64,000 nucleotides of DNA from Ceratodon purpureus (Eukaryota; Streptophyta; Bryopsida; Pseudoditrichales; Ditrichaceae), in NCBI GenBank assembly GCA_014871385.1, contig CM026426.1:18547935-18611934 (forward strand), given 5' to 3'. This document shows positions 45,845-56,990 of the stretch, piece after piece (the stretch's first letter is position 1; each line of letters starts with the position of its first letter). Position numbers and translations under genes: made by a program. A model generated the notes under the pieces. It saw only the letters and a list, made by a program, of their open reading frames with translations. It was not told the DNA's origin and made no database searches.

Positions 45845-48118
45845 TTGGTGAAAGGGAAAGCTGTGGCACAAGGGGAGGAGCTGCGGCGCGATTCCGCGAA
45901 GGGGAAGACGGATCTGCCGAAGGTCAAGACAAAACCACGGCCGGAAGGGATCACCAGCTATGAGTGGGAGACTCCCTTCAATCTGGACGGGATTCCACAA
46001 AAGCTCCGTGAGCGCCTCCACGCTAAGGCTTCGTTGCTGCTGGGGAGGGACGACGCCAGGTACCCACCTACCTTTTTCGTGGAGGCGTTCGGGCTGAGCA
46101 ATGAAGGACCCATGCTCAACAAGGTCACCAAAGCTATGGTGCCTCGCTCTTGATACGATCATATATGGCCTCCTGGCGATGGTGTCAACAAAAATTGACA
46201 CTACTTCAGAGACTGCTGTGATGAAGTAGCCTTGAAGAAGTACAACCAATGCTACATGGAGGTGTATGGGGAAGCTCCGGACAACAAGGCCTTTAGTCAA
46301 TCATTCTTGCGGGCTTGCATTTACCATTTCAAGGAGGGGCACCCAGTCAATTGGGCCGGGGCAGCGGCTCAGATTCTGGAGGAAGGTTTCCAACATGCAT
46401 CCCCAAATCCCTTGAAGCTGCGACCCCCAGCTCTCCGTTACCAGGTTGAGCAAATTCTCAAGGAGGTGGCAACGTTCTTGAAGGATGGAGGATGCGATAC
46501 TTGGGGTGATGGTGGAGGGGCCGCTTCTGTTGGCAACGTCAAGGAACCGCACCAAGAAGGAAGTACTGGTGGCGACACGAAGGGTTGTGCTACCACTAAG
46601 CTCGAAGAATTGCTCGAGGAGGTGGTGCGTAAGACGGCCGAGCTTCAAGCTGCAGAGAAAGAGCTGGAGACGAGGCAGCAATCCCTGTTGCAGATGGATG
46701 AGAGGATTTGCCACTTTGAGGCCGAGGATGAGCGCCTCCAACAGCATGCAATGCTCTTGCGGAAGAAGAGTAAGGAGCTACAGCGGGCTGGGGATGTAGA
46801 GGAGAAGATTCTGAATGATAGGGAGATCCGCTAGGTCGGGGGGGAGATTCAAGCAAACATCTTGGAGTGGGATGCGGCTGACCTCGCCAGGACTTCAGCA
46901 AAAAAAGATGTGGATGTGGCTGCAATGAAGTACAAGAAGGCGGAGTAGGAAATTGCAGACCTCCAAGAGAAGTGCAAAGCCGAAAAACTTGCTCAAGCCT
47001 CCATCAAGCCAAAGGCGCCTGCTGGAAACAACGGAGGAGAGGCGGGTGGGGACCCTGTTCTTCACCTGGACAAACCTTGTCCTCGGTGCCACCTCAAGTT
47101 TGTTGCGAACACCGTCTTCCTTTTTTCTTGTGGTTGTTTGTTCCCCCCTTGGTGTCTGTGGGCAGAGCTTCTTGCAGGAGGTTGTGTGTGTCCTCTGTGC
47201 AAACAAGAAGGTGACCCTCGGTGGATGGCAGCATGGGGGTTTGATGTGTCGGCACCAAAGCCAGAAGTCGGCGAAGACACCACTACCAACGTGACCTCTA
47301 CTCCAGTTGTGGACCCGTATGCATATGAATCTGACGAAGACGCTGACATGCCTCTCTCGAGGAAGAGACCAGGGTCTGGTTCATTTGAGTGTGAACTGCC
47401 TCTAAAGATGGCGAAATTGGATTCAGAGCCCACCCCTGTGCCTGGTGAGGGTGAATTGTCTCAGGCTGGAGCGACATTGAACTCAGAGCCCTCACCTGAG
47501 CTTGGTAAGGCTCAACACAGAATCTCCACTCCTTTATCTTGTCCTACAGAATACATTTCGGATTTTCCTTGTTTTCTGCCCCCCCTAAAACTGCCCGAAG
47601 AGCTTCCTTGTTTTGAGACACTACAGCTAAAACCTTCTAACAAGAAAACGCAAATTTCTTTTAAAAAGATACAAGCGGTTGCTAAGGCTGTGGCGTACTT
47701 ATTTCTTCACAGTACGTTCCTCGTCACACTTTTTAGTTTCCACCATAGTTATTTGTAGCCAGTTAGTTGTAGAGCTCTTTGTTTGCAAGGCTTGTAACTA
47801 TAATAACCGGTATTGTTGTTGGAAACTCACTTACCACAGGTTGTTGCTAATCTCTGGAATGGGTCTGGTCTGTTTCCAACAGCAAATGAGCAGGTAGCCG
47901 AGGGGGAGGAGGAACATGGCAAATCAATGGGTGAGGAGGTAGAGAGGCAGTCGGAGCCGATGGAGGTTGATGTTACCGTGGCCAAACCTATCACTGTAGG
48001 ACTCCCCCGCGGACTATCTATTCCAAGTGGAATAGTTGCGGATGTCCCCATGGGAACTGACCGAGCACAGGGTCTTCGCGCGGAGTCTCCAGTTCCCGTA
48101 TCTTCAGGCTCAAAGTAG
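45845..48118 (+). pseudogene. Coiled-coil RING-like protein, copy 4
   Basis: One frame from 45,845 to about 47,700 with no frameshift, then a GTACGT donor and a last exon at 47,839-48,118. Order: basic N-terminus, globular domain (NLDGIP, WPPGDGVNK, YMEVYGEAPDNKAFSQ, VNWAGAAAQ), coiled coil (46,600-46,990), and a RING-like finger at 47,080-47,225 (CPRC, SCGCLFPPWC, CPLC) with the tail RWMAAWGF, then an acidic/Pro-rich region. The finger has Pro where the other copies have the metal-binding His (FPPWC versus FHPTC or YHPWC). Four nonsense codons: TGA at about 46,151 and 46,192 and TAG at about 46,832 and 46,947. The second TGA aligns with Arg in copy 1. The ATG is not clear. Confidence 0.65.
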
Positions 48119-48119
48119 T

Positions 48120-48748
48120 CTCCTCAAGGTTTTCCCAGGCTCAAGGCTCCTCAAGATCAGCAAAGCGATTGCTGCCAACATTGCCACGTTAGAGGCAACC
48201 CAAGAGGAAGCAGTGAAGCTGGCATCAATCATAGAGTGCGACAGTTCAGCCATCCTATGTTTCCAAGAGCAGCTTCGCCAACTTGAATCGAAACGTGGAC
48301 AATAGAATGAAGCCAGGGACTCTAGAAATGAAGCACCAAACAATCAATTTTCTTTATGTAACTGTCTACACCTATTGTATGCTAGGACAGTCTACCAGTG
48401 TTTCAGTAGTTTTGTGTTTGGTACACTTGCTATGATCTTGGCCCTGGGGTGTTTCTTTACCTCTGACTGATGTAGGGTTTTCAGAGACTCTTCAGTATTT
48501 TAGCACCATTCTTGGATTTGGTACATATCGTGGTCACATTTTACTTTGAACGTAGATGTCTTGCTTGAACTTCATGCTGGTTTCTGAAGCAATCTTGCAA
48601 TTGAAAAAGCAAGCACGGTTTGAATTCACCTCCTGATCATTCTTTTCAGTCATCGGCTTTATCACCTAGTTGTCATTTTTGTTTCGAAGTGCTCATACTG
48701 TTGAGAATTCAATAGTTCTTCATGTTATCTTGAATTTGAAATTACTAT
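48120..48748 (+). repeat. Duplicated coil-RING tail and 3' flank
   Basis: From 48,155 the sequence is the reverse complement of 16,890-16,275. It carries the last coding piece of coil-RING copy 2 (AIAANIATLEATQEE to QLESKRGQ stop, ending 48,305) and its 3' flank. Confidence 0.8.
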
Positions 48749-48940
48749 TTTTGACACAATTTTTAAACAGGTTGATAGACTCTAAGTTTTTTTTCTTAGA
48801 TTTTTTGCACGGTTGAGTTTAATTGATGAAATGTAACTTAACAAATCTTTTTTCCAATCCAATTTAAAACTTTAAAAAATAGTCGCTTCCAAAAAGCCTA
48901 GGTGGCAATACTTTTAAGAAGTTGTGGTGTCAAAAACAAT
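48749..48940. mobile_element. Candidate 190-bp MITE
   Basis: Begins TTTTTGACACAA and ends with the inverse of GTTTTTGACACCACAA. It interrupts the homology between this region and 14,990-16,725. Confidence 0.45.
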
Positions 48941-48944
48941 AACC

Positions 48945-49369
48945 TTAATCTAAACGTGGATGAATTGTAATGATGGACTTATGAGGAAGTATATATTGAA
49001 TACAGTTCTGATAAATCGTAGAGGATGTTGATGCAGAATTTATGTACATTAGCATGCTAAGGCACAAAATAAATGTTTGAAACTATTCGAAGAAAATTAG
49101 AAAATTTTGAAGTCAGACGAGTCAGTAAAAATACAGAATCAGTTTTTACGATACTCATCACTTTAAATTTCAAGTCAAACATGAATTTCACAACAACCTC
49201 CTAGGCAGTAATTAATCTAAATAAATTGTTTTGCCCCTTAGAGATGTCACTTAATTCTAAGAGTCCCTCGACAATTCAACTTACGGGAGTTCCCAACAGT
49301 ACTAATTCTAAAATATCTCTCTAAAAGATCTCAATGCCAAAATTCACCAGCCAATTTTTTTTTATCTTT
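48945..49369 (+). repeat. Continuation of the 15-kb duplicated segment
   Basis: Reverse complement of 14,990-15,395, ending with the AGAGTCCCTCGACA repeat. Confidence 0.8.
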
Positions 49370-49650
49370 TTTATTTTTTTCTGTATTTTTATCGACTCAG
49401 TTTGGATATAACTACAATCACAAAGTTTACATTATCAGTCAAAGCCTTGGTGGCTTGGTGATCCGAGGCTTCGGGTTTGAACTGTCGTGGCAACCCCAGG
49501 GTGCTAGTGCCGGGTTCAAATCCACCCTCCGACACCCACCCCACCACGCTTCCCGATGCGCAGTTGATGGTGCAAATTTCCTTTTTTTTTAATCTTTTTA
49601 CTTTTTCCGTTTTCATACAGTAATTAGTCTTTTTTTGAAAGGAAATTATA
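49370..49650 (+). repeat. SINE-like repeat, inverted copy of 44,225-44,515
   Basis: Contains TGGCTTGGTGATCC at about 49,452 and GGTTCAAATCC at about 49,513. With its partner it flanks coil-RING copy 4 as a pair of inverted repeats. Confidence 0.5.
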
Positions 49651-49654
49651 AAAA

Positions 49655-49915
49655 ACAAAGGCAGAGTAATTCGAGGCGATGGAAACAAAGGCAGATTGAT
49701 TTAAAGGCGGTGGAAACAAAGGCAAATTGATTTAAAGGCGGTGGAAACAAAGGCTTACACCAAAGATCGTAGCCATTCGGTATAAGGATTTAAAGAACTT
49801 AGAGTTTTCATTTGATTGATGAAAACATTTAAATCTACTGTTGATAATTAAATGGCTAGAAATCAAGGCGGTGGCAACAAAGGCAAACTGATTTAAAGGT
49901 GGTGGCAACAATGAA
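49655..49915. repeat. GGCGGTGGAAACAAAGGC minisatellite blocks
   Basis: Three units at 49,665-49,755 (inverse of 14,809-14,910) and two more at 49,862-49,915 with GGCGGTGGCAACAAAGGC. Between them lies the GTAGCCATTCGGTATAAG repeat. Confidence 0.7.
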
Positions 49916-50317
49916 TGAAATTAACAAGAAGAAAATTAAGCCACAATCAACCTTCTGTATAAAAAAATGGCAGGTTTTAAAACAACTCTTCTTCTACCTC
50001 CGACCACATGGGTACAAGAGGCTTGATCAGTTCTTGGATGAGGTGAAACACAACCTCAACCACATTATGGGAGATTGAGTTGGAAACTTCTTACCATTCC
50101 ACAAAGTAGATGGGAGGTTACCTTGAAGATTTGGAAACTGTATCAAAACTAAAAATCCTTAGTATGTTGTGTACAATTCAAACCATGGCCAAACGTTTGC
50201 TATCTGGACATTTGATGGTTCGAGTACCTTGAGGACCTTCGTATATCAAATTCTCAAAATTAATAGTTGGTTTACTCAAGTTGTACACATGACAAGGGTA
50301 AAAATACCATCCACGAA
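49916..50317. other. No gene seen
   Basis: Moderate AT content, no motif-bearing frame. Confidence 0.5.
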
Positions 50318-50610
50318 TTCGCTTAACATAACGTTTGCTGTGGAAGCTTTGTAGTAAACTGAATGGGGAATTCAAGAAATACAATCTGTAATGAAATGAA
50401 TGCAATCTGTAATGAAATGAATACAATCTGTAATGAAATAAACAGTATGAAATGAATGAGAAGGTGATATTCCAAGCAATAGTTGGCGTTCTTTTTTTTT
50501 TGGCGTTTTGTTTAGAGACCGCTACTCTGTTCTACAACTGAATTCTAATTGAGAATGGTACATGAAGGACAAAAAGAAGATTAAACAGAATGTTTTGGAA
50601 AGATTAAACA
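50318..50610 (+). repeat. Solo copy of type-1 5' repeat with a 23-bp triplication
   Basis: Matches 1,945-2,200. AATACAATCTGTAATGAAATG is repeated three times at 50,375-50,445. It includes ATGGGGAATTCAAG, the start-codon context of the type-1 transposase, without the gene. Confidence 0.7.
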
Positions 50611-51242
50611 GAATTTTAGTCTAAAAACACCATCCATGATACTCCTAGTCAATTCTGCACGATGTTGATAAGCACCATGAACTCATTTTTGCAAAATGAA
50701 CTATTCAAGTGCAGTGAACATTGTTCCAAGTGTGAAGCAGATCTATATTTCAAGTAAAGGCATCTTCGGAATAATAGGTAATTCAGATTCATATTTGACA
50801 TTGGCGTTTGCTTGATGGGGAAATTAGTACATGAATTAGTACATTAGCAAGATATGCGTTGGAAACCTGCCAGCACAAGAATTATATCTGGAAACAAGAC
50901 TTTTGCATATTGTAATGCAATTTCATATTCCAAATAACAAACTGAAAACCACAAAACCAACCTGCTCTTCTTTGTCATGAACAGTTCCTAACGGGAAATT
51001 AGTAGCCTCACGATTCCACCAACTAAATTCAAGAGTCCCTCGACAGTTCAACTTACCGGAGTTCCCAACAGTACTAATTCTAAAATACTCTCTTAAAGAT
51101 CTCAATGCCAAAATTCATCAAAAGTATAACCATATAAGCACATCCAAAGGGATCAAGGTTTAAGCTTTAGACTCCAATGTGAAACCTCAAGAGCCCTTCA
51201 CTTCAATGGTAAACAATTTGCAACCTTGACGTTAACTTTAGA
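50611..51242. other. Intergenic, includes AGAGTCCCTCGACAG repeat
   Basis: No gene. 51,025-51,200 is the dispersed repeat also found at 44,600. Confidence 0.5.
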
Positions 51243-54200
51243 CTAAGTATCATCATCGCTATTTTCTATGTGGCTTTGTTGATCTTCGGAGGACTCCACG
51301 TTGCCAACAACATTGTTATCGATGGAATCTTCTGTCACGTCCACCCTAACCCAAGCTCTGCCAACCCGTGTTCTATCTTCCCTCCACCTTCTTGCTCCCT
51401 CCACCGCATCTGATGCGTTATATGCCATCCTCTTTTTCTGTAATGCTGCTGCTATGAACTCGTCATTTTCCATTGACCTAACGTTGTTGATTCTTTGCAG
51501 TCGTTCCTTCTTTGCAAACCGGTGCTGTATATTCCGGTACCTATGTTGATATTGCTGAACAATAGCACTTGTCCTGTCCTTAGTGCCGTTGTGTTGAGTG
51601 TGGTGTTGATTAGCAGCCTTAGCTGCATGATGCGATTTTTCCATACCTTGATTGTTCCAAACAGCAAGGCTCCCGTATGTTTCCACATACCAAGGACCGT
51701 GCCTCACAAGGTTATGCTACAAAAAAAGCCAGTTTCATGAATTATTGGTACATCCTAAACAACACGGTAGTAATGACTAGAACTGTTGGCAACAATTAAG
51801 ATCAAATAGTAATGGTGGTTCAAATCCAGAATCATACCATATAATGAGTGACGTGGTCTTCCCCAAAACACTTCAAGTAAAGGCGCCCCCATTTCTCAAT
51901 TTTAGGCCTAAAAGTGCTGATCTGCTCTTGATTCAAGGTAAGGCCCACCAGAGATGGAAATACTTGTTCCAACGCTTCCCACATTTCCACCCTATCTAGA
52001 TATTGCCTACCCTGATCTAGGGTGTTGTTTTCTGAGCGCAAAACATCCTTCCACACTCGATCTTGCCCTGACCAAGTGGACGGTTGGAACATCTTAGCTG
52101 CAGTCACGCCATTGAGGGAAGGTTTGATAGCGACACTATTGGAAGCACCGCTGAGTGTTGCATCCTTCATTATGCGCACCTTCCCACCATGAAGCCGAGC
52201 TGCAGACAGTGTCTTTTCCATATTCTCTATAGGAGCATGTTGACGGACTTCATTCTCCATGTTCCAAATGAACATGAAGTGCATGTGAAGAATTTTCTCA
52301 ATCATTCTTGTCAAAGCATGCAATGTACAAATATGGACTCTTTCAAGTGGAATAGGCAGTATAGGTTTCCATCGCGATTCTTCTACAATAGGAGACGGAT
52401 TGGATCTGATATTACTTGCAAATAGACCTCCATGCCACGTATGTTTTCTTCTCTTTGTCTCAGAGGTGGCACCTGCTGCTGTTCCCACCACAGGTTTTGT
52501 CCTCTCTTGGTTACAGTAGATGCAAGAATGTTTCGCGTTGGCACCATGCTTCAATCCATACAAGCATTTGATTGTCTTCATATCTGCAGATAAATGCCAC
52601 TCGACTTTGAAGTTGCCAACACCCTCAACAGAAAGCAGCTGGCCCCCTTTTTGAGCTTTGATCAATGCTGGAAATGCAGTAAGTTCAAACACCCATTTGA
52701 GGACCTCATGTGATTCTTTGGCAACCTCAAAGCAAGCAACAAGCCATATTTCTGTTTCTGACTGAACCAAAAAATACCTATCGTCGCTTTTTTCAATGCT
52801 GGTGTCTAAGGCACGATTCATAATTGTCAAACTAACCCTTTCATACTTCCTTCCATGCATAATCTCAGCTTCGTCCATCTTCAACACAAAGACCAAAGGC
52901 GTGTTTCCAACTTCTGCACATCCCAAGTTCCCACCAGCTACCACATTTGAGCACCATGCAATCATGACAAAGCGTAGAATTGCTAATCAATAAAAAACCC
53001 GTTGGGAACACATAGCTAACTGTCCATACTTGTCTACGGTTGCTTCTGAACGAAGTAGTTACCTTTGGTGGTAAAACCGTACAGCTTCACCATACTCCGT
53101 TGCACAGCTTCGATGTCAACAAACAAAGAATTTTTTGATGTCAAGACAACTCTTTCAATCTCTGATTTCTTCTTCTTTCCTTTGGTCGTTCGAACTTGTG
53201 TTACAAGCTCCAGTGTATTATTTATGGAGTAATAGTCACTAACAAGATCTTTCAACTTTGAATTTAATTTTGTTCGCAACAAACTGACTGTTGAATGCAT
53301 TGCCCAGAGTTCAATTTTAAAAGTACACAACAATCACATGCATGCATGTCATTTGATTAGAACCAAAAAATTGCAAACCAGATGATTTTTTCTCACAAAT
53401 TCTAGTTCCCAACAGTGTTCTCAACAATAAGACTAGTATCAAGGTTAACTAGTACTCTGCTTCAAAATAAGTGTTCCCAACAAGTGTTACCACATACCTT
53501 GTGAGGATTTGGCAAAAATGTTGCCTTTAAGCGTTTGTCAACAAGCTGCACTCTCCCTTTAACTGTATTATAGATCTCACCGTATCCTTTTTGAGAGACT
53601 CCAGTCATATCACATGCTGCCAGAACTGCTTCTGTTCCCACCTCCTTCCCAATTCTCTCAAGGTAGTAGTTGGTCATCCTGGTTGCAGCAAAACTATTTC
53701 GCGGATTTGACACCAATGCCACTGTTTCTCCTTGTGACATTATTTGAGGAAGAGCATGGCCTGTCCCCTCTTGTATGTCCCTGTCGCCACACAACCGCTT
53801 CCTACCTTTTGATGTCTTGTTTCCATCATGTATGGATTGAACTACCCTGGGTGCAACAAGCTTCTAATTTTGGCTATACGAGCTCTTGCAGCTCCACCTG
53901 TCTTAGCTAATTCAGATAAACCCTTGGATGCTCTCAATTGTGCTCCTAGTGGAGTACTAATCATTTGTTCAATTTTCTTCCTCAACTTCGACAAAGCCCT
54001 CCTCGCTTCTGTTAGTTCATGTTGCCCATCCGCAAGTTGTTGTTGGTGCGCTTCACATACTTGTCGCAAACCATGGGTTGCTTGCAACATTGCCAACGAT
54101 ATTTCTTCTGCATGTTGATTAGCCGCTTCTTGTCCCTGCTGTCGGAGCTGTAGTAAGTTGTTCCTGTAATTGTACTCGTTACGCTCCAAATGATCTTCAA

Positions 54201-54733
54201 GTGCTACACATCGAGACCTCAAAGATTCAGATTCGTTCTTCAACATATTAATCTCCTCTGTACTACCGGCAAGAAGGTCAGCTGAACGCATTGCCCATCT
54301 GCTATTTGCAGCATCAAGTTCGGACTTCAGATTGGCAACGGAATTTTGCAAGCCAACCTTTTCACGGATACAATCAGTCCTTGCCTTTTCTAGCTCTTGT
54401 TCCAACCCCACTATTGCATTGTTGGTGCTAACGAGGCGTTTTGTATATCCTAACAGGCCAGATTCGCCATGACAAAGGAATTCCAAACAACTCTTCAATG
54501 TCCCAAACTGCGGTGGCTTCCTAGTGAGTGGATCTGTTGCTTACAAATTTCCATCCAACCACAGATCCATGTTGGTGGCACCAGATGCTCTCAAGACTGG
54601 AAATTCTAATCTGGAGACTTGTTGATCAAGTCGAACCCCTTTCTTGACAATAGGTGCGAACTTGCTATCAAGAGCTATAGATGCCGTGTATCCACTACCC
54701 CTTCCCCTGTTGGCAACATCCTGAAGCGCCATC
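51243..54733 (-). pseudogene. Type-2 DDE-like transposase, copy 2, nearly full length
   Basis: ATG at 54,733 (MALQDVANRG). Exons: 54,733 to about 53,490 (NMDLWLDGNL; CLEFLCHGESGLLGYTKRL; coiled coil 54,430-53,930; VLAACDMTGVSQKGYG), about 53,300-53,063 (LFVDIEAVQRSM), 52,913-51,838 (core) and 51,716-51,243 (end). Core blocks: FVLKMDEAEI, HLSADMKTIKCLYGL followed by CIYCNQ, IPLERVHICTLHALTRMIEK, and NNQGMEKSHH in the last exon. These give candidate catalytic D, D and E in an arrangement I know from a transposase-like family widespread in animals; its name is not certain. Lesions: TAA at 54,541 (Tyr in copy 1) and a frameshift near 53,850. Introns keep frame. A coil-RING gene lies upstream on the same strand. 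Confidence 0.7.
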
Positions 54734-55458
54734 TCTAACAACAAAACTGAGACAATCAAGTGGCCACCTGGAAAGGACCCTGTATAGGGCGGAAAAGAAT
54801 TCTATTTGTAGAACAAAGTCTGGACATGGTTGGGATTTTCCGGGAAACATTTTCATTGGTTTTGTCCCCAATGGTGGGAAATTTTTACATGTCCACAACA
54901 ATACCTCGACCTGTCCACATCTCTTGGCCATTCTGTTGGTGGCAACACACACACACGTGTTGGCACCATGTGTACCGTATATAGTATACTCATGGCTCCG
55001 CATGGCCACGCGGTTTCAACATAAATTAATCCCAGTTTAATTTGATGTACATTTTCCCAAAAACGATGTATCAAGGTTAAATACATAATATATTTGGCTT
55101 GATATTTTATTCTATTCCAGGTGCTCATTACTGTTACCAACGCAGTACATGCGGGACAACCCAAATGCTGCTAACAGGGCCCACTACTTTTCCACACAGT
55201 GCCAACTTCCCCATGGCTCCACATTTTGATTGGTCGATGGATTTGATGGCAACTTGCTGCAAGTACTCACACTGGCCAATTTCTTTGATTTTTGGAAAAG
55301 TTTAATTGCATTTCCAAGCCAAAAGTACTGGACACTCCTTCACCCAAAATTTTCTCTAATGTTAATACTACATGAATGTCATATATACTGCATACAATAC
55401 CTGCAGTATGTTATACAACCAAAAAACGGGAGACATATTATAAGGTATGATATCTCAC
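54734..55458 (-). other. Spacer between coil-RING copy 5 and type-2 transposase copy 2
   Basis: Corresponds to the spacer at 33,780-34,591. Starts at the GTGAGA donor (55,458). A CA microsatellite lies near 54,945. No conserved protein block; a promoter or leader of the transposase is likely here. Confidence 0.35.
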
Positions 55459-56990
55459 CAATGTCCGGGAGTTTTCCCTTTGCAATTGTGGTCCTCTCGG
55501 AGATCACCTGTTGCCGTTGCACCTCACAGTCAAGCTCCTCTGCCTTTTCTCCAATGGCAGCGTGGGGCTCAACAAAACCAAAACTCTTGTACCAATTAGG
55601 GTGCACTATGGATTCACAAGATTTCTCCTTACATTTCCAAGAAGTCTTAAACCATGTAATTGCACACCACGGATGGTAAAAGTGTCTACAGCTACAAACG
55701 AGAATGTCACTAAATGGGAAAGGAAGGTCACACACAACACAGTTTGCTATTTTAATGTAACCATGATCATCCTTGGGGAATGAAATGGAGGATGCGCTAG
55801 GGTGAGGGTGAAGTGCAAATCCAAGCTGACCCCTCTTCAACGAATTCAATTGAGAGGTTAGACAGACTAACTGACCCTGCAAGAAATTTGTCCTCTTCAC
55901 CAAGTTTTCATGCTTGTCCACCTTCACGACTGTTCAGACGAAATGCTCTCAAATTCAGCCTGTTGCAACGCCAACGTGGTGTTAAAAAACTCCAACGTCA
56001 TCTTCAATTTGCTTGCCTCAGCTCCATCTGGATCAGCTGCGATCTTGGCCCGGCAATCTTCACAAGTCTGCCCCATTGTCCCTAATACCATGCGCATGCT
56101 CTCAACCTTTTTGCACATATCCTCCTTCTTCTTCAACACTTCATCCACATCCTTCTTGATAAACTTCAGCTCCATGCGGATGACAACCAACAATTCGACG
56201 ATCTCTGATTTCTTCTGGCTGATGACGACATTAGCTTCTCCAACCCTACCAGCAACTGTCACTGCTTGACTCTCTAGAGCCTCGTTCTTCACCACATAGA
56301 TCCCCTTTAGCAGGTCGTGAAACCCTAATCAGAAACTGATAGAAATCGCAAAATAAGAAACAGTATAAACACACTAGAAATAAATGAAACTTTATATAAT
56401 CACAAGGATGAATGATTGAAGTTTACCTGTAGTAGGTCGTCTAGACTCTCCTCAGCTGCCACCTCTTTGAAGGATTTATCTGTGAGCTTCGCCTTAGATT
56501 GCAAAGCCGTGACCATTTTTTTCCTCCACGCACTGCGCTGGTTGCAATTAGTTTGAAGCGCAAAGGCAGCCCAGCTAACATCCAGTTTCTTCACAACATC
56601 CGCCACAATCCCAATGGCGAAGTCTTTGCCAATAAGTTTGTTTTTGGGACCGTGGGGATGCTGATAGACCACAGGGTAAATTCTCTGGATGGCTCTCTTC
56701 TCTTCTAAATTCTTGCAATCCCCAAAAAAGAATCTACTCTTACCTTTCTGGGCTCCAAAAACTGCCTCCAGCTTATTCTGTTTTATCACCACTCTATCTT
56801 TTTTCAAGTGCGGGTTCATACCTTCGGCGGACAACCCAAACTTGTCACGGAAATCCTCCAAAGTGAATGGCGGAGGGGGCCTACCTCTCCTCAACACAAG
56901 TATCCTATCGTCTACGTCATCTAAAGCTACAGTAGATTCGGGGTCGTCTGCACTCTCCCCAGCTCCTGGTCTGCTATTCTGCTTCCCCAT
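55459..56990 (-). pseudogene. Coiled-coil RING-like protein, copy 5
   Basis: ATG at 56,990 (MGKQNSRPGAG). Exon 1 to about 56,430 carries the globular domain (FTLEDFRDKFGLSAEG, VYQHPHGPKNK, VSWAAFALQTN) and ends at a GTAAAC donor. Exon 2 from about 56,325 carries coiled coils and the RING-like finger at 55,745-55,620 (CVVC, CSCRHFYHPWC, C-x4-C) with the tail HPNWYKSFG, ending at a GTGAGA donor. One frameshift near 55,930 breaks the coil. The homology with copy 3 continues across the splice donor (PDIG versus PNAG before GT). It is the best preserved finger with its His. Same strand as and just upstream of the type-2 transposase, so both probably belong to one element. Confidence 0.65.

Noticed and set aside
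2301-46950. Frequent in-frame TAG could mean a genetic code with UAG read as Gln, as in some green algae
   Set aside because: Aligned paralogues have Trp, Leu, Tyr or Arg at most of these positions and Gln only once; TGA and TAA stops and frameshifts also occur. Decay explains it better.
49440-49545. tRNA gene
   Set aside because: A-box and B-box-like words are present but I cannot form a proper acceptor stem and anticodon arm; the sequence recurs as part of a 280-bp repeat, so SINE-like is the safer call.
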